Of a stretch of 64,000 nucleotides of DNA, positions 1-12,606 are shown in pieces. The DNA is from Magnolia sinica (lineage: Eukaryota; Streptophyta; Magnoliopsida; Magnoliales; Magnoliaceae): assembly GCF_029962835.1 (NCBI RefSeq), contig NC_080578.1:47671001-47735000 (forward strand), written 5' to 3'. Every line of letters begins with the position of its first letter. Within the stretch, counting starts at the first letter, position 1. The position numbers were made by a program, and so were the translations under genes. The notes beneath the pieces are model-generated. The model was not told where the DNA came from. It saw only the letters and a list, made by a program, of their open reading frames with translations, and searched no databases.

Positions 1-1504
1 GACTCCCTGATAGGCGAAGGTTATCTCACATGAGAGCATGGTATGCGTATGGTTGATGCATGACTGGATTGTATGACTCATGCATCTTGCATTGTGTTCC
101 TTAGCAACATCAGGGCTGTAGCCTCCACAGGCATATCGTAGATGGCAAGACGGGACACCGAAAATCTGTTCTACATGGGGTGCTATAGATATCCCTGGTT
201 GAAAGTCTCTAAACCCTCTTGGTTCTAGAGGTTGCTCCAACGTCTAGACCGAGTGGATGCATGAGCTCATGAGGGCCGTATACCGTTAGGCCGCATCTCC
301 CACTGTGTCATGGTCAGTTGGAAGGGGGTATGGCCTTACCTACCCGAGAGGAGGGGGCAATGCTAGGCTAAGTCTGACCAGCACGAGGAATGGGTCCCCT
401 ATCGACAAGCCGAACCTGATATTGGCAGGTAGATAGTGAGGTCTCTTCCACTCATCTTGTTGCGCGCGATGGTGCGGCAATCTGGTTTGGAGTGTAATAG
501 ACCTCGGTGATTTTTTCAAAGAGGAACCGTACTGATATGTGGACTTATTAAGCAGGAATTGCATACTCATCCATTCATTCATTCACTATCCACTCGGGCT
601 AGTGGTACGCAACTATTTATTACGTGTACCTTCACATGGCCAGGATTTCGGTTGGGCGCTCGACTAACCTGAGATCAGGAATTTACCACATTGAGTCTGA
701 CTATCCAAATCTAGGTATGGGACTGGTTTAGATAGAAGTCCCTTGTGATAGACCTCGTAGTCTGCGATACTACGTACTATCATCCCGACCTTACACTTTT
801 GCTTAGTCATTTCATTCGCATCATATATTGCATCTGCAAGCATATGACATTTTGGGTTGTTATGTTTCTATACTTATATAGCCTAGACGGACTTAGTAGG
901 ATTTACCTATTGCATTATACCCTCGGCACCTGATATTTGACTCTCTATACTTATTTGCATAGCTGATCTGTATTACGTACTCTGATAATGTATGACTCTT
1001 GGACTTGTCAGTATTCCCGCTTACTCTGTTATCGTATGATTCATAATCTTGCCAATATTTCTAATATTGTATGATTATAGCATTACATTGGGTACTTAAC
1101 ACTTATCTTGTGCACACACTTACACCACCCTCTAAGCCTTCTAAAGCTTATGCATAATAGATGCGTGCAGGTGGCTTTAGGTTATAGCAGCGTCAAGCTT
1201 GGAGCGTGCAGCTGACTTCTAGAGCTTTCAATTTTGATATATGTATTTTTTCCTTTTATCATTGTACTCAAATGTTTATATTAGTGGATATGTGATGATG
1301 ATGTTGCCTTTGTGATTTGGGTAAACTTGTGGTTATGCTTATACTGAATCAAAATCATGTTTGAAATCCTCCTCGTAGGATCCCAGGATCGGAACCTGGT
1401 GTATAGATGTCAAGAGCCGAGAATGGGGTACTACGGAGGCTGTCGGTGCCAGATTGGGCGATTGGAAATTTTGTGAGCCCGGTTTCCGAGTTTGGGGCGT
1501 GAAA
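1..1504 (-). mobile_element. Chromovirus-type LTR, U3 part, cut by the window edge
   Basis: This stretch is a reverse-complement relative of 36617-38300. Matching blocks are the terminus (GGGGCGTGAAA here, TATCATGCCCC there), a block at about 1370-1490 against 36635-36760, one at 640-760 against 37420-37540, and one at 190-330 against 37870-38010. The outer end at 1504 fits an LTR beginning TGTCACGCCCC with a few point changes. It interrupts the copia reading frame that resumes at 1505, so it is younger than that element. The rest of the LTR lies left of the window. No gene was seen; the short reading frames here are incidental. Confidence 0.7.
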
Positions 1505-2557
1505 CCTAGTTTCTTTGCTAATCTGGCATTCGCCACATATTTTGTCTACTTTCTGTAATTTAGGTAGACCTCTTATCGGTTCTCTTTTGCTCAATCTATA
1601 CAAATTGTGGTAGTGTACATGTCCAAGGCGTTTATGCCATAATTCGGTCTCATTGGTATGGACCATGTAACACGATAAATTAGATTAGCTAGAGTCACTT
1701 ACAATATAGCAGTTTTCAAAAGTTCTGCCACCAGTTAATATTATAGAACCCTTTTTATTTAAAATTTCACACCCTGGGTTAGAAAATTTTACACTATGAT
1801 TTTTATCACATATTTGAGAAATGCTTAACAAGTTATATTTTAAACCTTCTACATATAAGACATTCTCAAATAAAGGGAGGTTAGAAAGTTGAACTGTACC
1901 TTCGCCAATAATCCTGCAGTTGCTACCATCACTAAATGTGACTGAACCATCAGTCATGTCTTTAAGAGTGGTGAATAGCCTTTGTCACTAGTTATGTGCC
2001 TGGAGCATCCATTGTCTAGGTACTACTTTGAATGGCTTGAAGCTTTGAAAGCGGTGTGAGCAACCAAGCTAGTAACCTTAGGAACCCATTTCATAACTGC
2101 TTTGGGTTTAGGAGTATAGTTGGTCTTCTTGTATTTATAGTTATTGTAAGTTTGACCTACTGAGTTAGATTTTAAGAGCTTCTTGAGTAAATCAACTATT
2201 TTCTTAGCTAAAGAGTTTCGGTTCTGATTTTTATAGTTGATATGGTTGCTTTTAGGTTTACAATTTTGAAAAGCCTTAGCCTATTTTGCATAGTTTTGAT
2301 TTAGACTATTCCCCTTTGAAGACTCCCCTCTCACAAATTTAGGAGGAGTATTCTTACGTTTGGGAGAAATACTTTTGTCATAACCCAATCCGGATCGGTC
2401 GCCACATTTTCTAGATCCGGAAAGAAGCTTTTCTAACTTTGGATCACCTTAAGCATACCTCTATATATCCTTTAAACTCAAAAGTGAAGAGACTTCAAGT
2501 TTAAGTTTTTCATTTTTAGATTTTAGATTTTCAATCAGGGAGGTTTTGAAATCTAAA
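1505..2557 (-). pseudogene. Ty1/copia protease and GAG-pre-integrase region, broken
   Basis: Read on the minus strand from 2557 downwards, this continues the copia polyprotein. A basic linker holds a KWVPK motif near 2090. The retropepsin region follows, with YLDNGCSRH near 2015-2040 where the family has D-S/T-G, so the active-site triad reads DNG. Then comes SQICDKN near 1815, and the GAG-pre-integrase motif LWHKRLGHVH near 1610-1640 with a C-x2-C pair (CGECQ) near 1530. Stops break the frame (one just before YLDNG). The frame ends abruptly at 1504 where a foreign LTR begins, so integrase, RT and RNase H lie beyond that insertion, outside the window. The long gag and KWVPK linker suggest a Sirevirus-like lineage, but this is not proven. 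Confidence 0.75.
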
Positions 2558-3833
2558 TCACATTTCAATTTTTAAAAATAATATAAAATGTGGGATTTTT
2601 AAAAGAAGAGAATCAAAATTTTCTTTAAGTTTAGAAAACTTTTCCTTTTGAAGTTTTAGTTTTACAATAATTTTACAACTTTCCTTGTAAAGGGCATTAT
2701 AAGCATCTTGAAGATCTTCTTCATTTTCATGATCACTAATCAAAGTTTCTTCACTAGTTGAATCATCATGATCTGAAAAATTAAACTTGGCTAGAGTCAT
2801 AAGGGCTTTGACTTCATTTCCCGACTCGGTTTCAGAATCTTCTGATTCAGAAGAGGCTTCAGTGCCAGAAGATTCATCCCAAGTAGCCAACATTCCTTTC
2901 TTTTTTAGGTTTGTCCTTTTTAGGACACTTGTTTGCTAAATGCCCATATTCATGACAGTTGAAACATTGACTGTCTTTTAATGATTTCCAAGTTTTAGAT
3001 TTAAATCTTTTCTTATCATTTGATTTTTGAAAATCAACCCTCTTTTTACTTTTGAAAATTATGTAAAACTTTTTAGCTAAAAGGGTCATATCGTCTTCAG
3101 AATTTTCTAAATCAGAATTACAACTATTTTCTTGAGAAAAATATTTAGAAGATTTAAGGGCTATTGATTTACCTTTAAGAGCTTTAAAAGTTAACTCATA
3201 AGTCTGTAAAGAGCCAACTAGTTCTTCTACCCTCATATTGTCTGTATCACAAAGTTCCTGGATCGCAGTTACCGTAGAATTGAACCATTCAGGAAGTGAG
3301 CGTAGTATCTTTGCACAGACTTTACTTTCTAGGATTTTATCACCAAGACCTCACATAGAGTTCACAATGTCATTTAATCTTGTATAGAAGTCCATGAACA
3401 TTTCATTTTCTTTCATACGTATTTCCTCAAATTTGGTTGTGAGGATTTGGACTTTAGATTTCTTGACAATTGATGTTCCCTCATGTGTCATTTCTAATAT
3501 ATCCCAGGCTTACTTTGTAGAATCACAGGATGTAATTCTTTTGAATTCATCCGGTGATAGTGCGCAAGTGATTGCATTTAGTGCTTTTGCATTGGCACTA
3601 CTCTCACTTTTTTGAAGGGTGGTCCAATTAAAATAAGGTGTGACTTTCATAGTTTTGGATCTATCGATACCAGTTACTTCAGTGGTAGGAGGGGTCCATT
3701 CAGTCACTGTAGCTTGCCACATGCTCTCATCCATAGATTTTAGGAAAATCCTCATTCTGGCTTTCTAATCGGCATAATTGGAGCCATCAAATGGTGGAGG
3801 CCTAGTGACTGAAAGGCTATCAAAATTTGACAT
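2558..3833 (-). pseudogene. Ty1/copia gag (UBN2-type) with CCHC zinc knuckle, broken
   Basis: The start at 3833 (minus) gives MSNFDSLSVTRPPPFDG, a typical copia gag opening, followed by a UBN2-like capsid region (ALNAITCALSPDEFKRI near 3560; MKENEMFMDFYTRLNDI near 3390). A CCHC knuckle CFNCHEYGHLANKC lies near 2930-2970. The frame has stops near 3765, 3508 and 3355. A one-base shift near 2890 moves the reading from the knuckle into an acidic, serine-rich segment (2780-2890) and then a lysine/leucine-rich, probably coiled-coil tail (2590-2700). The protein would form the capsid that packages element RNA. A long gag with a coiled-coil C-terminus is a Sirevirus trait. The PBS at 3905-3916 and the LTR beyond confirm orientation and start. 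Not functional as it stands. Confidence 0.8.
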
Positions 3834-3904
3834 CTTATAAATATCTCAAATCGATTAGCTCAAGAAATAAATCCAAAAATATAACAATTAAAATGAGCTA
3901 TTAA

Positions 3905-3916
3905 GCTCTAATACCA
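3905..3916 (-). other. Primer binding site of the copia element
   Basis: On the minus strand this reads TGGTATTAGAGC, which matches the initiator tRNA-Met 3' end except for one T. It lies 2 bases inside the LTR end at 3919 and about 70 bases before the gag start, as expected. Confidence 0.8.
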
Positions 3917-3918
3917 CT

Positions 3919-5883
3919 TGAAAAGGCCGAGCTATATGTCCTAGAGGGGGGTGAATAGGACTATGCTAAATTAAAATGATAACAGCAGAATTTAAACAAT
4001 TAAAAGAAAGATAGAACTTTAAACAATCCATAATATGAAAATGTAAAACAACCTCAAAATTCTAATATTAAGAGGTTGATACAAATGTTGTTCTAAGGAC
4101 AACCTTACACTAGAAAAACCAAGGGTTTATGGCAGGACAACCTTACTACAACAGTTTGTGTATCAAAAACTCAAACTGAAGAGGAATAAAAAGGAAATAG
4201 CTAGAAAGGAAATATAAGCTATTACAACATTCCCCACAATGCTTGAAATGTAAAAGATTACAACATTCACATTCACACATACATTCCACAAACTTAAATG
4301 ATAAAAGATATAGAAAATAAACCAGATATCCACAAAATGCAAAGAATTATAGTGGTTCGCCTGTGTGTACACCAACTGTTAAACAATAGCCATATAGCTA
4401 CACCACTCCTAATATCCTCACACAGTGGATATTAGCGTTCACTATGAAAATAGGTTTTTCCAGGTTCACCCAAAACCTTCACAATTGTGTCTTTCAAGTG
4501 GGCTTACACAATTCAAAAAACCCCTCACTCTGAGTTTTTTGGATCACCTCAGATAACCAAAATAATGAGATTTTTCTGGCTCAATCTCAAAAGAAACCAA
4601 AAACAAAAGATTTACACAAATGTAAAATACCTAGACATTCTCCTTTTGTTGCAGCATGGAAGAACCAAATCGGAGTAGAAGTTTAAATATAGAAGTTCAA
4701 TGTCCACACTCACTTATGAAATGGTTCTAGGTTCTAAATTGAATTTAGATTAAACCAAGTTGGGCTAGCTCTATTTGATTTTGATTCTAAGAAGTGGGAA
4801 TTCTTCAATCCCTCTTTCAAATCAGATTGGAATGCAGAATACAAAATCAAATATAAAAATTTAATAAAAGAGAATATTAAATATGCACAATATAGCTTAA
4901 ATAAATGACTAACTTATCTCTCAAAGTGATGCCTTGATTTTACTTGAATTGAATATGAAACTCTGAAAATCATTGTCTATTTATAGGTGTAGAAGTCACG
5001 TTCACGACTGGTCCTATGGACACCACGACTAGTCATAGGACCAACGGATTTTTGAAATTTTGAGCATGATCGAATAAAGTTGCTCCATGACTGGTCGTAA
5101 GCCATCCACGACTGGTCGTAGGACCTCCACGACTGGTCGTAACCTGTCCATGACTAGTCGTGTGGAACCAGAAACAGTTGTTGGAGTTTAAGTCGTAGCT
5201 GCAGGACTGGTCGTGAACGATTCGTGTACTCTTCACATGACCGGTTAAGCAGTCTCCAGGACTGGTCGTGGCTTAACAAAAAATTCTGAAAATTTTCAAA
5301 CAAATTTAAGACTGGTCGTGAAATTTCTTGGACTAGTCGAGTCAGTGCTAGGACTAGTCGAACAAGGTCCAGGACTAGTCGAAGAACAGACCAAACACAT
5401 ATAAAATGAGTAATTGAGTTATGTATTCAAAATGACTTACCCTAAGGTCAACCGAAGGTCTTTCATACCTTGAACATGATGTATGAACATTGAACCTTCT
5501 TTTCTTCAATTGATAGATGATCTTTGAAGTTCATAAAGCTTGAGATCTCAACACATGATGAAGCTTGAATTTGAGCTCTTTTGAAGTTTGAATTTGTAGT
5601 ATATGAATTGTACTTCACCTTGAGTCTTGAGAATGAATAGTTGACTTGTCTATCGATGTCGCTTGAAAACATTGAACTTTGAAGCTTAAAGAAGTGAACA
5701 ATGTACTTGATCTTGCATTTCTTGAAGTAGATCTTTGTGCTTGACTTGAAGCATTGTCCTTGTACATGTGACGCATTTCCTTGAACAGATATATCAATGT
5801 GCTACACAAGACACAGATTGTGGTTTTGACATTACAAAATTTGACAATCAAAGGAGAAAGAAACCATGGCACTTACAAGAACA
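3919..5883 (-). mobile_element. 5' LTR of the minus-strand copia element
   Basis: On the minus strand the LTR opens TGTTCTTGTAAGTG at 5883 and ends ...CCTTTTCA at 3919, directly before the primer site. It is 1965 bp long. It holds the CCTATTCACC..CTCTAGGAC block typical of many plant copia LTR ends (3940-3965 as printed). Between about 4996 and 5385 it has a dense cluster of short dyad motifs of the GACTGGTCGT / GACTAGTCGA type (see findings). The outer end at 5883 interrupts an Athila-like reading frame at codons reading VVDHLSRL, so the copia element inserted there. The flanking 5 bases after it are TAGTG; the matching target duplication would lie left of the window. A truncated relative is at 15935-16863. 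Confidence 0.8.
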
Positions 5884-7250
5884 TAGTGGTTGACCATCTT
5901 TCCCGCCTTGATCTCTCTGATTTCTTTAAGATGACACATATAAATGACATGTTCCCCGATGAACAATTGTTTAAAGTCTCCCATTCACCTTGTTTTGCTG
6001 ATATTGTTAATTATCTTGCCACGGGTTTCACGCCGACACATTGGACTACGCAAGATAAGAAAAAATTCTTTGCCAAGGTTCGTAAGTTCTTCTGGGATGA
6101 TCTATATTTGTTTAAATATTGCATAGACCAAATCTTAAGGAGATGTTTGCCAGACAATGAACACCAATGTGTCATCTCCTTCTGTCACTCAGGCCTGTGG
6201 TTGTCACTTTTCTGCTAAAAAGACCATGGCCAAGATTCTGCGGTGTGGCTTTTACTAGCCAATTATGTTCAAGGACACTCATGAGTTTTGCAAAGTTTGT
6301 AAGCGTTGTCAGAAATTGGGAGCAATATCCCATAGGAACATAATGTCTTTGAACCCCATTCTGATTATTGAAGCATTTGATTATTGGGGCATTGATTTCA
6401 TGGGACCATTCCCCCAATCTTTTGGAAATTTATATATTTTGCTCGCCATAGACTATGTTACTAAATAGGTCAAAGCGATCCTGTGTCGGAACAATGATCA
6501 TCAAACGGTCATTAAGTTTTTAAAAGAGAACATCCTTTCCTGGTTCAGAGCGCCTCGAGCCATCATTAATGATGGAGGTTCACATTTTTGTAATAGGCCA
6601 TTTGCGAACTTAATGAAGAAATATGGCATCTCCCATAAAGTGAGCACTCCATACCACCCACAAACAAATGGATAAGCTAACATTTTCAATAGGGAAATTA
6701 AACACATTTTGAAAAAGACGGTTAACCCTGACCGTAAGGATTGGTCAATCTGAATGACCGATGCCTTATGGGCTTGTCGTACAGCATTTAAGATCCCTAT
6801 TGGAATGTCTCCCTTTAGACTTGTCTATGGGAAGGCTTGCCACTTGCCTATGGAGTTGGAACATAGAGCCTACTAGGCTATTAAAATTTTGAATTTCAAT
6901 TTGGACAATGCTGGCTCGTTATGTAAACTTCAGTTAAATGAACTTGAAGAAATCCAGAACGATGCATATGAGAACTCGAGAATTTACAAGGACAGGATTA
7001 AGGTGTTTCATGATCAACATATTCTTCGAAAATCATTCACACCAGGTCAGAAAGTCCTCTTGTACAATTCTTGGTTACATCTCGTTCCGGGTAAGCACCT
7101 ATCTCATTAGACCAGCCCTTTCACTATTACTAATGTTTATCCTCATGGGGTTGTCAAGATAAAGAATCCGAACAATGGCAATGCTTTTAAAGTAAATGGA
7201 TCGGTTGAAGCCATTTGTTGAGAAATTTAATTCAAAGGACATGTCCATAC
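5884..7250 (+). pseudogene. Athila-like Ty3/gypsy integrase (element A), broken
   Basis: The frame opens inside the end of RNase H (VVDHLSRLDLSDFF) and runs through a zinc-binding region (CKVCKRCQ near 6290-6315). In the catalytic core the first Asp is at 6394 (GIDFMGPF) and the second at 6571 (NDGGSHF). The Glu expected 36 residues later is Asn (codon 6679), so the DD35E triad is incomplete. A C-terminal region with [10 protein letters not shown] follows near 7055. Stops occur near 6194, 6256, 6466, 6673 and 6873. Integrase would insert element cDNA into chromosomes; this copy cannot. The upstream gag, protease and RT of this element are not in the window, because the minus-strand copia insertion begins at 5883. 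Downstream are the 3' non-coding region and LTR. Confidence 0.85.
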
Positions 7251-8458
7251 CTCTACCTCTTATTGATCCTGTTTACCAGGATTGGCCTCCTAGCCTAACG
7301 GAGGTACAATTAGGTTTATTGCTTTTATAGAATCTAGGACTAGGATAGTTTTCTTCCGTTGTTTTAGGATAGTTTGCTTTCCTTTTGTTTAGGATAGTTT
7401 GCCTTTCGGTTGTTTAATTTTGTGCTAACCCACCTTGACGGTGAGATCCTTTGGAAAAGACTCAAAATTCCTTCATCAGGTATTGTCTTTCCATCACTTC
7501 TCCTCCAATTACTTTATCTCTTTTGCAAATCATGCTTATCTCTTTTACATTGATGACAATGTAGATTTTAGGTTGGGGATGGGAGATTAGGTAAACTAAT
7601 CAGTGTTTTCTCAGTTTTGAGCAAAATTTATAAAATTGTTGAAAAAATTTCAATGTTTATCCATTTAGAAAGCGATAAGTTGTGCATTTAAGACTGTTTT
7701 GAGTATGATGATAAGAAAGAAATTGAATTTTGAATTGTTGGAGTTTGAGCAACTAAGTAGCCTATCACTTATGGTTCTTACATTTAATTAATTAAGAGGA
7801 AGTTTGAATAGCATGTTAATGTAAATTACAAGACACGTTTAATTTGCTTTCCATGAATAGTACTAGATTTTCTGATTGTTAGTATGGTGATCATTGAAAG
7901 ATATTGAGAATCGAGTCTGGAGAATTTTATCCAGCTTAAAAGAAGAAAAGGACTACTTAAAAAATCGGAGATTGAAAAAAAGGTCGCGTATGGTGAAAGG
8001 ACCAGAAAAGATTGGAAAAGAATGCAAAAATAATACAAGATCTGTAAAAGAATGAATAAAAAAATTGACCATCAATATAAAATCAAAAACTGGAAAAAAG
8101 GAGGAAAGGAGGATAAGTTCGGAATCAGTACTCGAGTTTTCAACCAATCTTAAAGTGATGAGCATAGCTAACATTATGAAAAGATAGTATTTTTATGAGA
8201 AGTAAGTTGATTTCCATTGAGCACATTGAAAAACTTGATATGCAAACTATGCTCTAACTTAAAGGATAAAGAACTTATTTAATTGATTGCTTATGTCATT
8301 CAGCTCTAGATTTTTAAAATCTCACTTTCTCATCTTGACTCTACTCATTCATACTTGATTGCACAAAAGATTGTTTTTTGAAAAAGGTTTGAACATTGCG
8401 CATTAAAGTTCATTTTTCGCATACTTTGCTCGGGACTATCAAAATGCAAGTTGGGGAT
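7251..8458 (+). other. 3' non-coding region of Athila element A with polypurine tract
   Basis: No coding signal is seen here. This is the AT-rich spacer that lies between integrase and the 3' LTR in Athila-like elements. Its end carries the purine-rich stretch AAGTTGGGGA at 8448-8457, immediately before the LTR start, where plus-strand DNA synthesis is primed. Confidence 0.6.
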
Positions 8459-9797
8459 TGTATTGAGGGTCAAATATTACATATTATACCCCATTTATTA
8501 CTTGGTTTTATGAACATGTTAATGCTTAATGTTCTATTTTAATTATGTTTGTGTTGCAAGGTGAATTTAAGAGCTTGGATTGAAAAGAATGCTAAAAGCA
8601 TTGACTTAACGCTCATGAATCACTAAAGCTAAGGATGGATCTTATGAGACAAAGAATGGAGAATTCACATGCCAAAGATCCAAGAAAACCAAGTGAGGAA
8701 TGAAGAGTAATGAAGACTTGAAGTGAAGAAAAGGAACCCTAAAAATCTGCATCATTCGAATAGTCTAAGCACACCTTCGACCAGTCGAAGGCTCATGCTC
8801 GACTAGTCAAAGAATCCTTAACTCAAACTCCAGCAACAAAATCCTTTAATTTCTTGTCATCCTCGACTTGTCTAAGGTTACGTGGACAGCACACGAACTG
8901 CGTAAATTTAAGGCGGTTTTTGAATTTTTCCAACTCGGTGCAAAAGTTGGAGTTGCAAAACTATACATAAGTATCCCTAGGATGTTCCTAGGCATCTTCT
9001 AGGGTTTGAAGAGTGAAGAAAAAGTGTGGAGAAGCTGTCACCAAGAGTTTTTCTTCCTTTTCCTTAGTTGTTTTTATGCTTTTCTTAAAAGATTTTAGTT
9101 CAATCATGTCTACGGTTGGCTAAACCTCGTAGCTAGGGCTAAGAGGTGAAACTTATAGCATGATGGGATGTTTTCTATTGCTTTGAATCATGTTTAAGTT
9201 AAACTATTTTTTTTTTCTTGTTTGATATTTAAGAAATACTTTCAGTTTTTAATGGTTTGTTCTAACTCAAATTACAATAGATCTGCGATAGCTTTGAGCA
9301 TGTTCTTTTGATGTATTGAGATTGTGAAATTAGAAAATCCTGTTATTCACTATCATCCCATGGGCATGGCTAGGTGATGGAATCCTGCCTAATCTTCCCA
9401 ATTCTCTTATGATTGGTTGTAGGATTGGTAAATCTTGTTGTTTTCCTTATCTCCTGGGCATGGTTTTGTGATGGAATCACTTCCAGTTCTCACACCTCGC
9501 ATCCATTGAGAACTAAGTCAAAGGAAGTTCATATTTGGTTTTACTGAGCTATCTTCCAATTAGATAAGATGGGACTCTGATTCCGGTTGTTTCCTTGTTT
9601 TAAGTTGAGAATTTGTTAGTTTTAATCAATTTAATCACAATTACTCTCTCAATTATTTTCAGATTTAGATTTTCATATTCTTCTAGTTTTACTTCTAGTT
9701 ACTTTCAGAATACACACAAGATTAGTCCTTGTGGATTCAACCTCGGTCTCACTGAGATTATTACTGCATCGCGACCCTACACTTAGGGTTGTAAAAA
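8459..9797 (+). mobile_element. 3' LTR of Athila element A
   Basis: It starts TGTATTGAGGGTCAAAT right after the polypurine tract, and its 5' part matches the reverse complement of 43400-43568 (TGTTGAGGGTCAAATATTG). The end is placed at GGGTTGTAAAAA (9797), by comparison with the second LTR copy ending GGGTTGTGAACA at 10680. Length is about 1.34 kb. CGAC(T/C)AGTCGA-like dyad motifs occur at about 8785-8810. It is directly followed by a second, 5'-truncated LTR, which marks a tandem arrangement of two elements. Confidence 0.75.
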
Positions 9798-10680
9798 TGA
9801 CTTCTGAAATTCGACTTACGCTCGATGACATCGAATGTTGTTCGATGTCATCAAACATGTTATACAGAGTTATGTGGACTACATAAATTTGAGGCGGTTT
9901 TGCGAATCTATGCGGAAAAGGCTATAAATATAGGTTTCCTAAAGACTGTTAGGGATATCTAGGGTTTGGAGAAGCAGAGCAAAAGGGTGGAGCCGTCTCC
10001 AAAGAGTTCTTCCTTTCTTTCATAGTTTTTAATGCTTTATTTGAGGATTCTTGATCCAATCATGTCTATGGTTGGCTAGCCCTCTTAGCTAGGGCTAAGA
10101 GGTGAAGCTTGTAGCATTTTTGGGATGTTTTTCTTATTTTCATTCTTAGTCTTGTTGAACCTCTTTGATTTCTAGTTGATTTTAAGGAATACTTTCAGTT
10201 TCTAATGGTTTATTGTGACTCAAATTATAGTAGATTTGTAATAGCTTTGAGTATCTTCTTTTCTTATTTGAGATTGTGGGATTGATAAATCCTGTTGTTT
10301 GCCATTGTCTCTTGGGCATGCTTGGGTGATGGAATCCCTGCCAAATCTTCACAATTCTCCCCCTTTGAGGCTAGATCAATGAGAAGTTCACATATTTGAC
10401 TATCTCTTTCTCCAACTGGATAAGATAGGACTCTACTTTCAGTTGAGATTCCTGAATCAAGCAAGGTAGCATCTCAATTGCTACAAGTGGATCCTTGGAA
10501 CCCTAGTTCCCTTTTGATTATTAAAATGCCTTTCACAACTACTTCCTTATATTCCAGATTTAGATTTAGATCTTCTTTTAGTTATTTTCAGAATACACAC
10601 AAGATTAGTCCCTGTGGATTTGACCTCGATCTCACCTAGATTATTACTACATCGTGACCCTACACTTGGGGTTGTGAACA
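9798..10680 (+). mobile_element. 5'-truncated LTR of Athila element B
   Basis: This repeats the second half of the preceding LTR. Both share a leader ending in a CTAGGGTTTG block (8999, 9961), the phrase AGCTAGGGCTAAGAGGTGAA (9131, 10090) and the terminal TACACTT.GGGTTGTG. The sequence begins within the LTR, has TATA-like GGCTATAAATATAG at about 9919, and ends GTTGTGAACA at 10680, directly before the primer site. The two LTRs are clearly diverged, so they derive from different elements or an old event. Confidence 0.75.
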
Positions 10681-10682
10681 AT

Positions 10683-10701
10683 TGGCACCATTGTCGGGGA
10701 C
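10683..10701 (+). other. Primer binding site of Athila element B
   Basis: TGGCACCATTGTCGGGGAC lies two bases after the LTR end. This is the TGGCGCCGTTG-CGGGGA type of primer site characteristic of Athila-like elements, with two CpG-to-CpA-type changes. Confidence 0.8.
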
Positions 10702-11103
10702 TACGGCTGCGCTTTTCTAAATTTAATTAGTATTAGAATTTGGTTAAGACTAGGATTAACTTTCTATTTTGTTTCTAGTTAGGATTTTTCTAATTTTGAT
10801 TTTAGAATCAATTTAGTTTCCTATTTTGTAGGATTCTAACATAGCAATTACCGATCCGGTAACCACTTTTTAATTTTCTCTTAATTTTATTAGATCTTTT
10901 ATTTACCTTATTTTCCTAGTCTTCTTTCTTAGGTTTAAGTTTAGTTACTTGAAGGCTGTGAATGTTTCATGCCCAAGTGGGTTCATGACAACACTCGACG
11001 CCTCTTAAGTGAAGGAGGATTGGTCGAAGGGTTGCCTATCCATCACAGTATTAGACACCACTAGAGATCCTCAGAATTAATAGAAGTGATAGCTATAAAT
11101 TAA

Positions 11104-12606
11104 CCTACAAATCAACCTCAACTGTCGATTAAAGAAATCCAGGATGAAAATGAGCTGCAGAATGTACCCCCGCCTCGTACTCTACGAGATTTCTTATAAC
11201 CGGCGGGGGTGAGCTCACCTTCATGTATGATTTTTTTAGAAAATACAAGGAATATGGATATCAAGCCAGGAGTGATCCAACTACTTCCAAAGTTCCATGG
11301 ACTTGAATTTGAAAGTCCAAAAGTACACATGAAAGAGTTTGATGAGATCATAGCCACTTTATACTTTCCCAACGTGTCTGAGGACACGATCAGGCTAAAA
11401 CTTTTTCCCTTCTCGTTAAAAGAAAAGGCTAAGACGTGGTTGCACTCACTATGTCCACGATCGATTGACAGATGGAGCGACATGACAAGGGAGTTCATTA
11501 AGAAAATTTTCCCATATCATAAAATGAACACCCTCAGAAAGTCAATCATGAACTTCACCCAAAAGGAAGATAAAACATTCTTCCAATATTGGGAGCGGTT
11601 CAAGGATCTTGTTATTTCATGTCCACAACATGGTTTTAAAACATGGCATATAACAAGTTTCTTCTATGATGGGCTGACATCTTCGATGCTCCAAATGGTC
11701 GAGACAATGTGAAATGGGGAATTCGTGACTAAAGATGTTGATGATGTGTGGGATTATTTTTACAGGCTTGCTGAAAACACATAATTATGAGTCATCTCCC
11801 CAAAACCTAGCACCACTTCTAAGCCTACTCAATCAAAGGAGAATGACGGAATATATCTTTTGAAAGAGGAAGACGATATAAATGCTAAAGTGGATAGTCT
11901 CACAAGGAAACTCGAGTCCATGGAACTTATGAAGGATAAGGTTAAGGAAGTTGTCCGCCGTATTTGTGCTTGCAACATTCATACAATTACGAATTGTCCA
12001 ACAATACCTGCTTTTCAAGAAATATTGAATGAGCAATCTAATGTCGTAAACAACTACCAAAGGCCTTTCAAAGGACTCACTTCAAACACATACAATTCAA
12101 GTTAGAGAAATCGTCTAAACTTTAGTTGGAGGAATGGACAAACTACTACTCCTCAAGGAATCCCTACTAAAATTTTAAACCAAGGGAAACCTCAAGAGGA
12201 ATTGGTTTAAAATCCCACACAAACTCAAGAGCTTATCCAGCAAAATACTCTTCAAGCCTTACAAGAACTTACTAAGGCTATACAAAAAATAGACTCTCGT
12301 ATTACGGTTATGGAGAAAGGGATCCTTCCGGCTCAGCCTATCCCCACTCCTAAACCGCAATACGGAGTTAGTGAACCAAACTCTTTAAATCCAATGGAGC
12401 AAGCCAAGTCTATCACCACTCTTAAGAATGGAAAATTAATTGACAAATCTATTCTGGTAAGAGCTAAAAAGTCTAAAGACCCAGAAGAAGAAATAGATGA
12501 TAGACCTAGCAGTACTCCACATGGATTAGAACCAGAACCTCTAAGCAAGCCGATTGCTCTGTTCCCCCAGCGGTTGATTGCACCAAAACCTCTAGCTAAC
12601 TCTTAG
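11104..12606 (+). pseudogene. Athila-like gag (element B), broken
   Basis: One reading frame runs through this interval, interrupted only by nonsense codons (near 11197, 11710, 11782, 12103, 12208 and 12604). It contains a Retrotrans_gag-type capsid core (PKFHGLEFESPKVHMKEFDE near 11290-11345; KTWLHSLCPRSIDRWSDMTR near 11430-11485). A weak cysteine-rich patch CACNIHTITNCP lies near 11967-12000 where the zinc knuckle is expected. A Gln/Pro-rich stretch leads into the protease. The gag protein would build the intracellular particle. No clear initiating ATG remains, so the left limit is the first open codon. The leader 10702-11103 shows no coding signal. Confidence 0.8.

Noticed and set aside
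4996-5385. Regularly recurring short words could suggest a CRISPR array
   Set aside because: Spacing is irregular, words are 9-12 bases and variable, the context is a plant LTR, and there are no cas genes.
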